Assembly: GCA_037447605.1 (NCBI GenBank)
Contig: CM074817.1
Location: 392,870-436,623 of the forward strand
Length of the DNA stretch: 43,754 bases
Direction: 5' to 3'
Source: Zygnema circumcarinatum
Lineage: Eukaryota; Streptophyta; Zygnematophyceae; Zygnematales; Zygnemataceae
Each line of letters opens with the position of its first letter. The stretch's first letter is position 1. Made by a program: the position numbers and the translations under genes. The notes beneath the pieces were generated by a model. The model searched no databases, was not told the DNA's origin, and saw nothing but the letters and a program-made list of their open reading frames with translations. Shown in pieces: positions 21,855 through 34,638 of the stretch.

Positions 21855-23311
21855 GACTACATTCAAAAGAATAATGCAGTTCCACTAAGCGAAGCATAGA
21901 ATGATGAAGACTAAGGCTTTACAATAATTAGGTTACAGAGTTAGTCCAAATTCACTAGCGCTATCTTTCTCCACCCTCTCTCGTCTCCATGTCTTTCTCT
22001 AATCACTCTCCCTGTCCGTCACCATCTCCCCTTTCCTCCTCCTACCAACCTTCCAACATCAATCTGCCTTCTTCATAATTCTCTCGCTCTTGCGTATCTC
22101 ACTCCTCTCACTCTCCTGCAGCTTCCCGCCTCCTCCCACTCACTCTCTGTGGTTCGTCATAAAAAAAATGTCAGCGCATACCTTCGTTCCTCACATTTCT
22201 CCATGGAACGAGACGAAAGATGTCAGCACCACCCGCCTGATTCGGATACATCTCCACCTCCCTTTCGTTTCTCTCATCCCTGACAGGGTGGCAATGTACA
22301 AATGCAATAACGGCAAACAAAGCAAGGAGCCACACCGCCAGTTTCATTACTTTCTAGGTCGCTCCCTCGCCGAGAACATCGAACCTCATGCCAAGCCCAC
22401 ACGACTCCCGAACTTGAGCACCCTTCTAGACTCCTCCCGATATTTCTCCAATGAGCCCTTCCCGCTCCCTCCCCCCCTCACTCTCCCTCTTCCTCCCCTC
22501 TCCCTCTCCCTCTCCCACTCCCACTCCCTCTCCCTCTCCCTCTCTCACTCCCACTCCCCTCCTCCCCCTCCCCCTCTCTCTCTCTCTCTCTTTTCCTTTC
22601 CTTTCTCTTTGTCCTCTCCTCCTGTCCACCTGCTCCTGCCTCGAGTATCGAAGGCCACAGCCTTCCCGCCGCCATGACCATCTGCGGTCGGGCCCTGTCA
22701 GGGCCGTCCGTCAATGGCGCCGACCCCCTTCCGCCCGCCATCCCTCCGTCCCGCGGAGAGCGGCGAGCGGCGTCCTTTGATGAGGCTCTGCGGGCGACGG
22801 GCGCGACAGGGCTCCAACGTATTCCATGGCCTGCTCTGTGCTAGTTAGCGCCCAACCGACTGAACAGTTTGCTACACAGCGAACTGGACAGCAATCTGAG
22901 CGGCAAACTAGCTCGATCTCTGTTCGTTGCATTGCCATGCGTCTCATGTGCTAGATTGGGACAATGTTCAGTGCTTGTGTGCAGATGTGGCATTGGTCTC
23001 ACGCATGGCGGTGCTATTTGAATCAATGTGCATGGCCAACAAAAATATGGGTAAGCACGAGCCGGTAGGTCACACAATGAGCGCAACCCTGCTTCGAGGC
23101 CCAACAACAACTCGTTGCTAGAAGCAGCCACGAAGGTCCCCGATGTGCGCCACGTAGCGCGGAGGGCAGGTGGGATAGCCATCGGACGGTCACCACCAGC
23201 CGTGACGCCAGGCCAGGCAGCGCTGCACGGCGATTGTGCTTTTCTGTCGTCCTTTGTTTAGTTTCAATGCCACTTCCACCCTCTTGGTTTGTTTATGTTT
23301 TGTGTTGAAGT
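21855..23311. other. Intergenic DNA with long CT-rich microsatellite
   Basis: CT-rich tracts run at 21965-22140 and especially 22455-22625 (CTCTCCC-type). They create long frames on both strands that I regard as artefacts. Around 22640-22830 the DNA is GC-rich. No gene is supported. Confidence 0.5.
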
Positions 23312-23479
23312 CAGTGGCGGAACTACATATACGAGTTGGGAGCTTTAGCCCCCCCTGAGATTTTGAAAATTCAGCTTTCATTTAAATTACCTTTTATGTA
23401 TTTTTATGCTGAAAACAGGCTTAGCCCCCCTTCAAAATGGGCTTAGGCCCCCTTAGCAAAAATCTTGGATCCACCATTG
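23312..23479. mobile_element. hAT-like MITE with 8-bp target-site duplication
   Basis: The 168-bp element starts CAGTGGCGGA and ends TCCACCATTG, imperfect terminal inverted repeats of the CAGTGGCGGA type common in plant hAT elements. It is flanked by identical 8-bp direct repeats GTTGAAGT (23304-23311 and 23480-23487), as expected for hAT insertion. The interior is AT-rich with runs of C and holds no coding frame. It is therefore non-autonomous. Confidence 0.8.
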
Positions 23480-23859
23480 GTTGAAGTATAAGGTTTCCAC
23501 ATCGCGTGGGCAGTGGCAGAAGCGGCTGGCGGCTCATCGTCTCCACATCACGATACTCGCAAATTATCTTCAAATGTTTTTTGTTTTAAAGAGAATAAAA
23601 ATCTTCCATGGCTTGTGTGCACAGCAAGGGTCACTTGACTATCATCTGGAAAAGAAAAGGGGTTCTCCTGCGAGGCCCCTGTAACAACTGAACGGGCAAA
23701 TAGATGATCACAGTCCTACCTGCCATCAAATTTCAAAAGGACACTGAACGCCAAGCTTGGACTAGCTATACGCAACCGGGCCATCCGCCACCTCAAATGT
23801 CATTGTGGCTTATCGCAAAAGTTCCGAGTACATATCCCAGGGCTCACATCATGCCCATG

Positions 23860-26101
23860 TCAAGGCATCTCATCAAGAAAAGACCAAACAGTCTCTACCG
23901 AATCCGCTAAACCTGACGGCAAAATCGCAAAAGGATCGGGAACTTGAGAGCACGAGTTGGTGAGTACGCAGCCTGTTATAGAATACCGCCCTCCAAAAAT
24001 TTGAGAGAAGAAGGAGCCCAGCCAGGACGATGAAGGAGGCGAGGGATCAGGGGAGATAGTGGTGGAAGGACTGTCCTGAGCTTGGTCCTGCGAGTTGGAT
24101 TGCATGACATTGGACTTGCCAACCGCACTGGCATCCTGATTCGCATTTTGGTCTTGGTTGACAATGGTACCGGCGTTCCCACGTTGGTCGTAGAAGGACG
24201 CGGAGTCCATCCATTGCTGCAGCTGTCTTCTCGGGCCATCGGACTCATTATTAGGCTTGCTTTTCAATATCAGTGGATTTCTGCTTGAAGTTGGTATGCT
24301 TCGCAGATGCCTTTCCAGCCGGAACGCCGAGAAGCAGCCGGATTTCTGTTTGAGGCGCCTTCAAGCAGAGAGCAGGGTCAGGAGGTGAAAGTAGCTTCTG
24401 TTGAAACAGGTGAAGTATCGTCACAAAGTTTGCCTAAACAGGAGGTGCAATGGTGATCTGCATTCATACGATGCTCCTGAAAACGACTAAATAAGCGTGT
24501 GGAAACCACCTAGTCCACAAAACCATTTTTACAGGCTCTGACGCCTCGTCACGAAGTTGTAAGTTTCTCGCCTTCTACCTTCGGACAACACGTATCTCTA
24601 CCAGCAACCCTGTGTCTAATCAGCAGGAGTTCACAAGGACAGCATGAACTGACCGGAACATGTTTCAGGCCGCCAGAGGCTAAAGCTTGAACGCAGACAC
24701 ACATGTTACTCCAAGCTTTGTCAATTTCTCTCTATTGGCACCCCCCGGACGATGTATACGAGGTTGATCAGTAAAACATTTGCCTCGCTAGATTCATATA
24801 ATCCAATACACGCACATAACCAAACAGAAACAAAGAGGCCAGAGAAGTTAAGCACAAGCTAAACATCTATTCTCCACATATTGTGAGTTTCAAAGTGAGC
24901 GAAAAAACAATGGAACTGGTTCTAACGCCACCATAAGAGACAATTTTGACAGAAACAAATGAAGCAATGGTATTCAAATCTCACACGAAGCTCCACGGGG
25001 AGAGTCGCTTCAGCATAAAAGATAACAAACTCGTTGCTCGAGGATTCGTTGGAGTCAGGTTCGCCCTCCCTGCCACATCCCAAACCAAAGTCTGCGTGAG
25101 TTTCGTGATCTGATACAGACAGCCTGCAACCACAAAAAATCACGATTAAATCTGTTTATCAGCCATGATAAATGACAGAATGCAACACCGGTTGACTTAG
25201 CGTGGAATCTCTGTCGGTTACGTCTGGCAACTGGTGACATTCTTCAGAAAAAAGGCTACATGCAAGCATAAAAACATGCAACTTCCGTGATAAACAGAGC
25301 GAGGCAGCGGCATGCATAGCAAACGGAGCAACGCACGTATACGTATAAGCATGGCACATGTAATCATCTGCAGAGACGATGTAGCAGCAAAAGTTATAGA
25401 ATTGCCTGAGCTTCCACGCTGGTGCTTGACTCGAACTCTCTGAATTACAATCCCGAGGCTGCAAGTTCCCCTCCAAAGCTCCGTTCCTCAACCAGTCGTT
25501 TCCCGGTAACTGATGAAGATAGAGGCCCAATAAAACATGACTGGCATTCTTTGCAATGACGGCTAAAACTCCAGAATCCACATCCATGAATTGGTATTCT
25601 CGAGCTGCAACCGAAAATTCCCGCAGCAAATCCATTGCAATCTCGAAGAAACTTCGAAACCGAGTCCATCCAACCCAACGATGCATGATAGAATGCAATC
25701 AACGAACCAAAGGGTCGTCTACTTGATCGAGACGCTAATAATGACAAGGTACATTCCCAGAGGCTGCTAGGAGCCTGGAAATCTGGATCCGTTAATGGGT
25801 CACTGAAACATTGGCTAATTCAAAGACCACGCAGCATAGCTGGCCGTTTCTGGTATAAACGGACCAGAATGCAGGCTTACTGAATTAAATCAACAGAACG
25901 AATATTCTTTCTCCACTCGTAACAAATATTATCGCAATGCTTACCTTTCTCGAAATCATACCTCCACGGAATTAGCTGGAATTCAATAACACACACACCA
26001 CGCTCCTGGCTCTTTGATGTGTCCCCTCTCATTTTACTTTCAGCAACAAGAGAATACGCGGCCAATATCGCTGCTAAGCCAATAAACAGAAGGAGCTTCA
26101 T
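23860..26101 (-). CDS. Unrecognised secreted protein, paralogue B
   Basis: Four exons, 25962-26101, 25337-25651, 24985-25123 and 23860-24345, give 359 residues with consistent phases (2, 2, 0). It begins with a clear signal peptide (MKLLLFIGLAAILAAYSLVA). Exon 2 encodes FFEIAMDLLREFSVAAREYQ and MDVDSGVLAVIAKNASHVLL, which resemble the start of paralogue A. Exon 3 resembles A's second exon. The last exon has NAGTIVNQDQNANQ then VMQSNSQDQAQ, matching A's Gln/Asn motif, but a different hydrophobic C-terminus. The exon 1 donor (GAG|GTATGA) was chosen for frame, and the exon 2 donor (GTGCGT) is one of several. No known domain is recognised. An upstream in-frame Met (26155) is less likely because it would bury the signal peptide. 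Confidence 0.55.
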
Positions 26102-27115
26102 CGTCGCAATGTATCCTTCTGAACGAGGGAGCAACTGCGTCTTAGAAAGAAACAATTCCGAATCCTCCCCGTGCCAATAGAGAGGAAAAACCTTGACTTA
26201 AGCCTACCTCCTTCGACGGTGGGAATGGATATTGAATGAATCAAACCCAGCAAGGAATTTCAAACCATTCCTCCTCCATGTAGCAATCTCCCTCCAAAAT
26301 CCTTTGAAGCCCGGAACATCCATGAGTAAACCTAGCTGGCTAACCAGCTACTTGATATCTGACGCCTACAAGTGACACTTGCAGCTGACGTTCAGACCGC
26401 CTCTGACAGAAGGCGGCGAGACGCCTTCCGATGGCGCCGCAGGCGGACGGGCTGTCCGCCAGCCATGGCTGCCCCTTCTCCGTCTCCATTCAGCCTTTCT
26501 TGAGGAAAAAAAATAAAACCAGTATATTTGTCTGGTGATATAATATACATGGCACAATTGACGCGCTAATCGCAGTGTACTGTTTTTAATTTGGATCACG
26601 ATGCGCATATGTCAAAGCTTGACGCGCGCCTGAAGGCGGCGTTGGACGTTTGAAATTTTGAAAGCGGCGGCCGCGCCGATTACGGCCTTCAAGGGGTCCC
26701 CGAAGCGTCCTTTGGCGGAGTCTTCAGCGTCCCCACGTGGTGTACCACGTCCTTTTTGAGTTCAGAATTCCGCTGCTTCTCAATAGCTTGTCATCGTTTT
26801 GGCTGAAGGAAGGAATGAAAGAATGTGAAGGAAAATATTATTGGCCGTTTGTTTCAAGTTAAGAGCAGAAATCTCGCCGCGTTCTGGTTTTATGCTTGTG
26901 ACGCGCTGTTTGATTTTGCTTGATTTCCGTTCTGAGCTTGTGTTGCTGAGAAGGCAAAACTGAAATAGAGAAAATAACAGTCAAGACGACAGGAGAAAAG
27001 TATACTTTCTCCAAGGAATGACCGCCGCGGCAAAACTCTTTTGTCACTTCAGCATCATCATCCTCTTTGGAATGAAATTTTAGGAGGATAATGTCTGCAA
27101 GTGAATGGTCCTACA
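26102..27115. other. Intergenic stretch
   Basis: Between divergent genes (secreted paralogue B and the type II membrane protein). It holds a G-box-like CCCACGTGGTGTACCACGT at about 26733-26751, which is nearly palindromic. No coding frame is supported. Confidence 0.5.
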
Positions 27116-28379
27116 ATGGAGCTGTCTGTAGCGCATATGACAGGGCTGCGAGGATCTGCAAGTGATGTTCTCAGCCCGCAAGTGTACTTGAACGATTCTG
27201 GCGAGCCTCCAGGATCTTCTTTGACGCCGATCAGGCGAGCACTGCTGAAACTGACACGCAGAATGCGGTTCCACATACGACAGGCGCTGAGGCTGCCAGT
27301 TGCCTCTAAGGCAGGCGTCCTTGTATCCATCATCGCCTTGCTTGGAGTGATGACGACCTTAGTGCTTTACTATCATTCGAACATCAAAGATTTGTTAGTA
27401 GTTGAAGATCACACTACTTTGTCATATATTCTGCCGAAAAGGTAATCCCTTTCTGTTTTTCTTCTGGTGTTTGGAAAGGTTTATCCATTCGGCTTTTGAC
27501 CAAGTTCATCTGAAAAGAGTTGCCTGCCTTTGTTGAAGTTCAGAATTTTGGCACCAAACCATAGCCGTGCAGTTAAATAACTGCAACAAGGAAAACACAC
27601 ATTTCTGGAGACTTTGCGTTGCGTGAGTCACAGGGGGGCAGGAGAGTTACTACAACGAAATGACGCCATAGCAACGAAGGGAGGCCCAAGCACTGAAAGG
27701 ACAAGCCGGCGGACCACCATGGGGATTGTACAACGCCTAAAAGGACCAGCAGGAGGCAAGCAGAAGGTATATGCTCTGAAACCAGCCTTCCCAAAAAAGT
27801 GAAGCTACCGCCTTTAATAATGGATGTCCTGCAATCAATTCAAGCATGTGAAACAGTAACGTCATCACCTGAAAGATAATTGGGTCTGTCCTTGTCGAGG
27901 TAACGCAGCCTGTCAACAATTCAGGAGGAAGCAGAACAACTCCTTCAACAGTATTGCAATATATGTGGCGAACTGAGCCATTAAATTTTCACTTAGACAT
28001 GTCAATCTTCAAGCACGTTTCAATCAAACAGACCTTCGCTGGGTTCTCTCAAAACCGTAATCGAGGAGTTCTCGAGAACCAGCTCCAAATCAACACACAA
28101 AAGGTCTTCTCCGGAGGCGTCGGAGGTGCTTCACAACTGAATGCACAAGTGGGATTCAAAGGACTGGAATTCGTTTTTCCTTCAGTGGGAGACGTAATCT
28201 GCGCCTTGGCGCATGGCTGCGCGGGCAAACCAGATTCATTACTCTCTGGAACCGGAAGCATCCAAGCGGCGGATGGACAGAAAACCATCGGCAATCCTTT
28301 GTCATCAGATACAATCCGGAAAGGGCTATTTTCGCGTGACGGTCCTTTAGGAAGCACTGGTATTTTTTCGACCCCCTAA
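27116..28379 (+). CDS. Type II membrane protein of unknown function, 3' end uncertain
   Basis: Exon 1 (27116-27441, donor AAAAG|GTAATC, phase 2) encodes about 108 residues: a cytosolic, basic N-terminus and then one membrane segment (AGVLVSIIALLGVMTTLVLYY), a type II signal anchor such as Golgi glycosyltransferases have. Exon 2 (27634-27766, acceptor GTCACAG) continues in frame. After that the model is open. Splicing to 27925 (acceptor TTCAG) ends soon with CNICGELSH. The frame at 27969-28379 (starting MSIFKHVSIKQTF) is open for 136 codons but is not in phase with exon 2. No catalytic domain is seen, so the glycosyltransferase idea is only a possibility. Confidence 0.35.
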
Positions 28380-28812
28380 AAGATCCTGGGAGGCGGTGAT
28401 GGTAATGGTCCACTTGCTGTCTTTTAGCCACTCCGTTAGGAAGTGGAAAGATTGCACCAAAGTTCAATCAATTTTCTTTTTTATGAGGATGGCAAGTCGC
28501 AAGGAGTTAAGGGTCCACAAGGTCCGCATGCACGACATTTGTCTTTATAGAGCACGATCTACAATTATGAAGCATCATGACGTGTCAAGCCATGGCAATA
28601 TCAACAACCACTGTTGAAAAACAAAGCTTGTTTAAGAGATCGATTTTACGAGCTACACTCTTTTGACAACCATCTACATTGTTTTTAGGGCCACAGGCCC
28701 TCAGAAAAAACTCAAATAGTTACAATTCTGCAGTACGTTGTGAATGACCATCGCAAGAGCGAATGCTCCTTCCGCGCTATGTACATTGGTTAAAAAAACA
28801 TACACATACAAG

Positions 28813-31800
28813 TCAAAACAAGGACAGGTATGGAACATCCTGCACTCGCTCAACTAAGATTGGAGTCTCTTGCTCGTCGACGTTCCATCCTTTCACTGAC
28901 AGCTTGAAGTTTTCCCCTTCCCTGGCCTTAAACTTCACATCCACTTCCATTGTCTCTCCCGGAACAAGAGACACATAGTTGTCTGAAAAACGGACCCCCA
29001 GTATTCTCCCGTCGCCTAACGTACCGCCATTTGGATCATCCGAGCGAACACTCATTCGGATGAAGAACGCTACGCCAGGTCCCGCCTTTGGACCATCATT
29101 CTCATACTCTTCCTCCTTTTCCTGTCCACTTTTGACGTTTTCTTGGACAAGAGTCTTCATCCTCACCAAGTCTCTTTCTTCATGACTACCTGCCATTGAG
29201 CTGTCCTTTCTGTAATGATCTTCACTCTCTGACCTCTTTCTTTCTACATGGTGCTCTCCTTGTCCATCACTTAACGCAATCGCCAGGCCTTGCTTCAGTT
29301 TTTCTGGTCTTTCCTCTCTCTCCGCGACCGCACTTTTCCCAAGTTCTAATTTGTTTCCTTGCCTTTTGGTCGTGTTTCCCAAAGACCTTTTGCCTTGGTT
29401 TGTTAGCTTGACTCGAAGGTTGAACCCACTCATAGAATCACGCTTTCCAGAAACCTCCACACCCACTTTCACCTTCTCTCCTCGGAATTCACCGTCTAAA
29501 AGAGTGTAATCTCCACGAGCGGCATACATCCAATAAAAATTCCGTGACAGCTGAGATTCAGAGGAATCACACAGAGAAAGAAGAAGAAAATATACATCGC
29601 TTGCTCCCATGCAGGTGCAATCAGGGACCTACAATGAACACCCCAAACAAAAAGTGACAAAAAATTTAGTCCGACCCCCAAGAAACTTCGTTCCGAGTTA
29701 CTGCAATTCAGCATTAGCCGTCCCCTCATTACCTGGAAAACTCTTGAAGTGCTGAATGGGTTGATGGTGAGGTTTCCAAATGTTGCATGATCCGGGCAAG
29801 TCCCATCCAGATTATATACAGATGCTCGGACAGAAACGTTAACCAACTTAACCGCTGTAGAATTGACAACCTGCACACACCAAAGACATGAAGAACCTCT
29901 GGCCAATTCAGAAATTGAGAGGAAAGGGTAATTGGGCAGAAGAGACGGACGGCAACTTTCCACTCTCTATGCAAGTTGTGCAGTGAATCATCGGAATTGA
30001 CCTCAACAAAGCGAGAATGGAGATTTATTTGCACGTGAACCGGCTCTGCTGCCGCCCGGACCCCAAAGAGCCCTCCGCAGACATCGAGCTGCCAGTCATA
30101 GAGTTGGCCCCTCAGACCCGGCCAGGGATTCTGCGTCTTCCATATTAGAACTCCAGTATATCCGGTCCACATCCGAGAATTCCAGCTTTCTATAAGCGCG
30201 CGATATTGCACATAGTTCACCAGCTGAGCCTGTCGTTTCAAACGAGAGAAATAAGACTTGTGATAAAATAAAACTTTCGCAGAATCTTTGCAGTTTCAAT
30301 GAAATTCAACCTAACAGCAACTGCACCCTAGAGTTCGGTAAAGCAAGGCACCTTGTTGCAGAAATCGTCGAGATTGGTTGGAAGTCCATACATGGCAATC
30401 TGATCTCGGACCATCCCCGGTTTCGAGTATGGAATGTATGTGTGATAATCCCACGCTCTATTAGGAATCTCCTCAATATCTCCGTCTCCAAGCACCTTAA
30501 ATTCAGGTGGACTCCAGTACTCCGAAGGAAAGGTGGATCGTATTGTGCTCGCCTCAGGCATACCCACATTTCCGATTTCCGGGTTGAACCCCCACGGGTA
30601 GAATCCTGAGGTGTAGAAATCTTCCGGATTCAGAATGTTGTACGGTCCATCACTCCATGCCCCCCTGCCTTCTCCAAAGCCGTCCCACAAAGAGCCCTGA
30701 ATGTAAGGGCGCGTGCCATCAAGAAGAAGACTCGGATCTTCCTCCATGGAGTTAGGCCTAGGAGAGCCATCGTTTCCATGTATGTGAAGATTCAGTTCAT
30801 CGGTTTTATCCACTGATAAACCCCTTTCCTCTGCATTACCTCCTCCATCCCTTCCTTTGCCAGCAGCAGCAGCAACAAACGGCAATTCTGAAACCTCGTC
30901 TGCTTCCCCACCCTCCTCCAAACCGAGGAGCAATCCTAACCCCTTTGGAGAACTCTCTCCTTCGCTTGTTTTCCCGTCTATGACCTCCTCACGCCCCCCA
31001 TCTTCCTGAACCCTGACCTCTCCCCTTGCTGCCCGGTAACCAAGCCTCAGCTTCGGATCTGCTCCGGAAGGAGGGCTCACAATTGCAGAAGATGCCACAC
31101 TCTGAGGGAGAATTCCATTAAGGCGCAAATCAGCAATGAGGGCGGAGTTCAGATCTTCCGGAGGAGTGGTTTCATTTCCGCCTACCCACAAAGCAAGGCT
31201 CGGATGGTTCCGTAAAAGCTTTACAGTGTCCCGTGCACATAGAAGGAAGAGGTTGTGGTCTAACGGCCAGTTTGGATCGGACGGTTCTATGCCGCGACCG
31301 TTGCAGTCTCCTGTGATCCAAAACTCTTGCCACACCTGTGACATGGACACGTGGCAGATGCTTGTAGGGCGTATCTAAAGCCATGCGTGCGGAATGAAAG
31401 CTGGAGAAAGCTATCAACAAGAGCTTTTGAAAATCGCTCAGGCATACCCTGGAGATTTACCATCAAGAACATTGATGGCTTGGAAGATTGATCACTGTAA
31501 GGAATATGTATGCTACTATATGGTAACAAGTTTTAAGAATTCTCTCACCAGAATTCCGCGTTCGTCACATGCATCGTAGAATTCGGGACGTTCTGCGAGA
31601 GCTCCGCCCCACACGCGAATCATGTTCAGATTTGCATCTGCGTGGAAGCTGACTTCTGTCGCGTAGCGGTCCTTTGACAACCGAAGCATGCCGTCCGACA
31701 CGATCCAATTCCCGCCGCGAATGAACACCGGCTGCTGGTTCACTCTAAAAAGCCTGAAATGCACACGTGGAAAAGAATAAAATAAACAGAATTTCATGGT

Positions 31801-34638
31801 ATGACACATGATATGATGTGAAGGGAGGTTTGAACGTTCAATATCAGTCCATTTCATTTCAAGAGGAAACATTCCAAAGCAACCCACATGAAAATAAACT
31901 GTTCTTCATGGGACGATGCTTTTCAAGCTGAGTGACCCAATCACAAAGACAACACAGGCCTTCATCCAGAATGGGAGATAACTTGACAGCAAACGGACCT
32001 GCCACGTGTGCTTGGATCAATGGTGGAGACGATCTGGCGAAATCCAAACCGTTCTTTCCACGAATCAGTTTCCCCGTATTCGCTGACCTCAGCCGTGACC
32101 TCAACAGTGTAAAGCGGCTGCTCGCCGAGTCCGTTTGGCCACCACAATTGAGGCATTGTGAATTTCAACTGTCCGTACAACAGCCCCACATTACCTCTTA
32201 AAAATAAAGAAAAACGTAAGGACGTCATCTGCTGAGCTTACTCCAAAACATGAACATCTGTACAGCGGTCTGTTTGACAAAATCATTCCCACTCCTTTAC
32301 AACGGATAGAGCGGACCGGGAACAAAGGTAAGAAGGGAAGCTTTGAATAGCGATCGGCAAAACTTACTGGCGTGAAAGTGTGAGTGATTGTTTCCCCTGC
32401 TCCAATTTTAAAGTCTTCTGATTGGCTGGCATGCACGAGGCAGAGGTCCGGTTCAACCTCTAAAGACACAATGACTGTGATGGAGCCTATGGCTGCTTTT
32501 TTGGATGCATTTTTTAGTTCTGACGATACATGAAGCAGAGCTTCTGTGAGGTCAGCTTTTGTGAAGACGGAGACGAGGTGGGTGTCCTGAATAACAACTG
32601 GCTGCAAAACATATCCAAGTTTAGGCACAGTTGGACAAAAACAGCATTGTTGAGATAAGTTTTCTTGTCCTGGCAAGGTTCGACATTGCAAGAGGAAACT
32701 TCTGGTGGTATGGAGACTTCAACCAATGACTGAAACAGGCAGAAAAGGGAGGGAAAAGGGGAGGATGGGGTTGACTATCCTCGAGTTTGCAACTTACTCC
32801 CGTGAGTTTGAGGGCCACCTCGTCCCACATGCCCGTGTTCCGGTCCCTGTTTGGGCCAACCGCAAACCTTCGTAAGACCTATAGACACATGATGATTGCA
32901 TCAGCATTCACGGGCCAAACAGGAACTCGGAACTTCAGCAGAATGATGTGTTATCTTTCAGAAAGAGGAGCATAGAGCAATCACTGCCTCTGCGGTCCGC
33001 CCCAGGAAAAGCCCAATCTTTCTTTCTTTTCATCAACAGTTCATTTTCAACGCACGGTTTTAGACTATATCCAATGCGACAGGCCCCACAAGGAGGGAAC
33101 GGCCACAAGCAGCAGTGGGTGGCAGAACAGCATGGGTAGGAAGCAGAGAAAGCAGGGAATAGAGAGAAATTGGCCCATGAGAGAATTAGAGAAAGAAGGT
33201 CGATGGAGATATGGCAGAAGCAGCAGCGAGGAGTAGTGAGCAGCAGCAGATGATGGGGGATTGAGAGGCGGCGGAGCAATGTGAGAGGGAGCAGGGCGAA
33301 GGGAGTAAGAAAACGTAAGACGCATGAGAGGAGTAATCAACCAACCTGATTGGGATGATCCAGTCCCATCCCTCCACATATTGTGCAGAGACATCCTTCG
33401 CAATCTGCACATCAAAGCCGACGGCAGCGATATCACTTATAGATCTACATCTGATGCTGCAAGTCCAAAAGTAGAGGTGGCCCAATGATGCGACATTGTG
33501 GTGCGCAAAGCAGAGGTGGCGTTAAGGGGACAGCCCACGTCATGATCGCCGCCCTGCCCGCCTCCCTCCACTCTCCCCGGATGGTCCGGAGGATGAACCA
33601 ACACCGCCACTTTGTTCGTTCTGCCAAACTGAGCAACATCCGTAACATCGAGACGGTGCCGCAGAAACATGCCACGTGGCTGTGCTAGAGGTATTTGTCT
33701 TCCATTGACATAAACATCAGCAGAGTAATTGATGCCTCGGAAAAGTAGCCAGACTCTGCTGCTGTGGCCTCCCTGCCAATACCCAGGAGATTTGGGATGT
33801 CCTTTAGCCAGGTATAAGCTCGGATGTTAGCAAGCAAGCAGAGAGAGGCAGTGCTCAGGAGGAGGCGCGCTCTGTTAAAGGCTGCTCACCGCAGCTTTTT
33901 GAGATGTAGACTTAGGCAAGTTGAAGCGTGTGCAGAACCAAAAGGTGTAGAAATCACGGCCAACTGCCCCAATGTCAGGAATGCTTTCGCTGTTGAGGCC
34001 GTAAAATGGCTCCGGAAAGACTCCATTCTTCACAAGCGTAGTCAGGACCCTGCTACCATGAACCGCATGGTATCAGCATCGTGAAGTTAAAAATGAAGAA
34101 AAAAGACCTGGAAAGATAGCACAAGAATTACCTCTTAAGCTTTTGTTATTGCATGGTTTCCAAAATACCTCGGGCTTACAAATGAGGAGTCCAAATACAA
34201 AATGGCCTTGATAATGTATCATGACTAGGACCTGCCTCCATTGACGTTCGCTCGAAAATGCACAATCATGGTCGTAAATATATTTTATCTTCTGCACTTC
34301 TTAAGTGCTACAAACAAAATTCTTTCAATTTTAAAAAGTTCTGCGATGGAATCAGAAGACCAACCTAGATTGGACGGCGCTTCTGTTTTAATTAATTAAG
34401 ATAATTGTAATGCACTACTTTTGAAACTCAAGTATTTCGTTGTCTGGAAGTACAGCCCTATCGTTTCGACACAAGAAAGCTGTACGGACACTCACGTGCC
34501 GGGAACAACAGCTGGAAGCCATCCATCAGCGCCATGTTGCGGACTCCCGCTGGCAGACAGCTGCTCTCCTGTCTCCTGCACGTCTCCCGCTCTCTTGGCG
34601 ACCCAATCTTGATCCAACCTCAGGAAAAACGGAGTCAT
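28813..34638 (-). CDS. Endo-beta-mannosidase (glycoside hydrolase family 2)
   Basis: Twelve exons: 34496-34638, 33890-34049, 33539-33772, 33346-33404, 32798-32846, 32368-32601, 31999-32168, 31549-31753, 30352-31335, 30002-30229, 29733-29870 and 28813-29628. All phases agree and give 1139 residues. It follows the plant endo-beta-mannosidase (Arabidopsis and lily, about 944 aa) along its whole length, for example [48 protein letters not shown]-type text and [14 protein letters not shown]. This enzyme cleaves Man-beta-1,4-GlcNAc in N-glycans during glycoprotein turnover. The acid/base Glu473 (WVGGNE) and nucleophile Glu671 (GFNPEIG) are present. Two parts are longer than usual: an acidic Gly/Glu-rich insert at about 494-618, where Arabidopsis has about 15 residues, and a charged insert in the last exon. 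One donor (GTCAAT at 30001) is weak but is required by homology. No signal peptide is evident. Confidence 0.92.

Noticed and set aside
22090-22780. Open frames of about 195 and 109 codons
   Set aside because: Most of the translation comes from a CTCTCCC microsatellite (Ser/Leu/Pro repeats).
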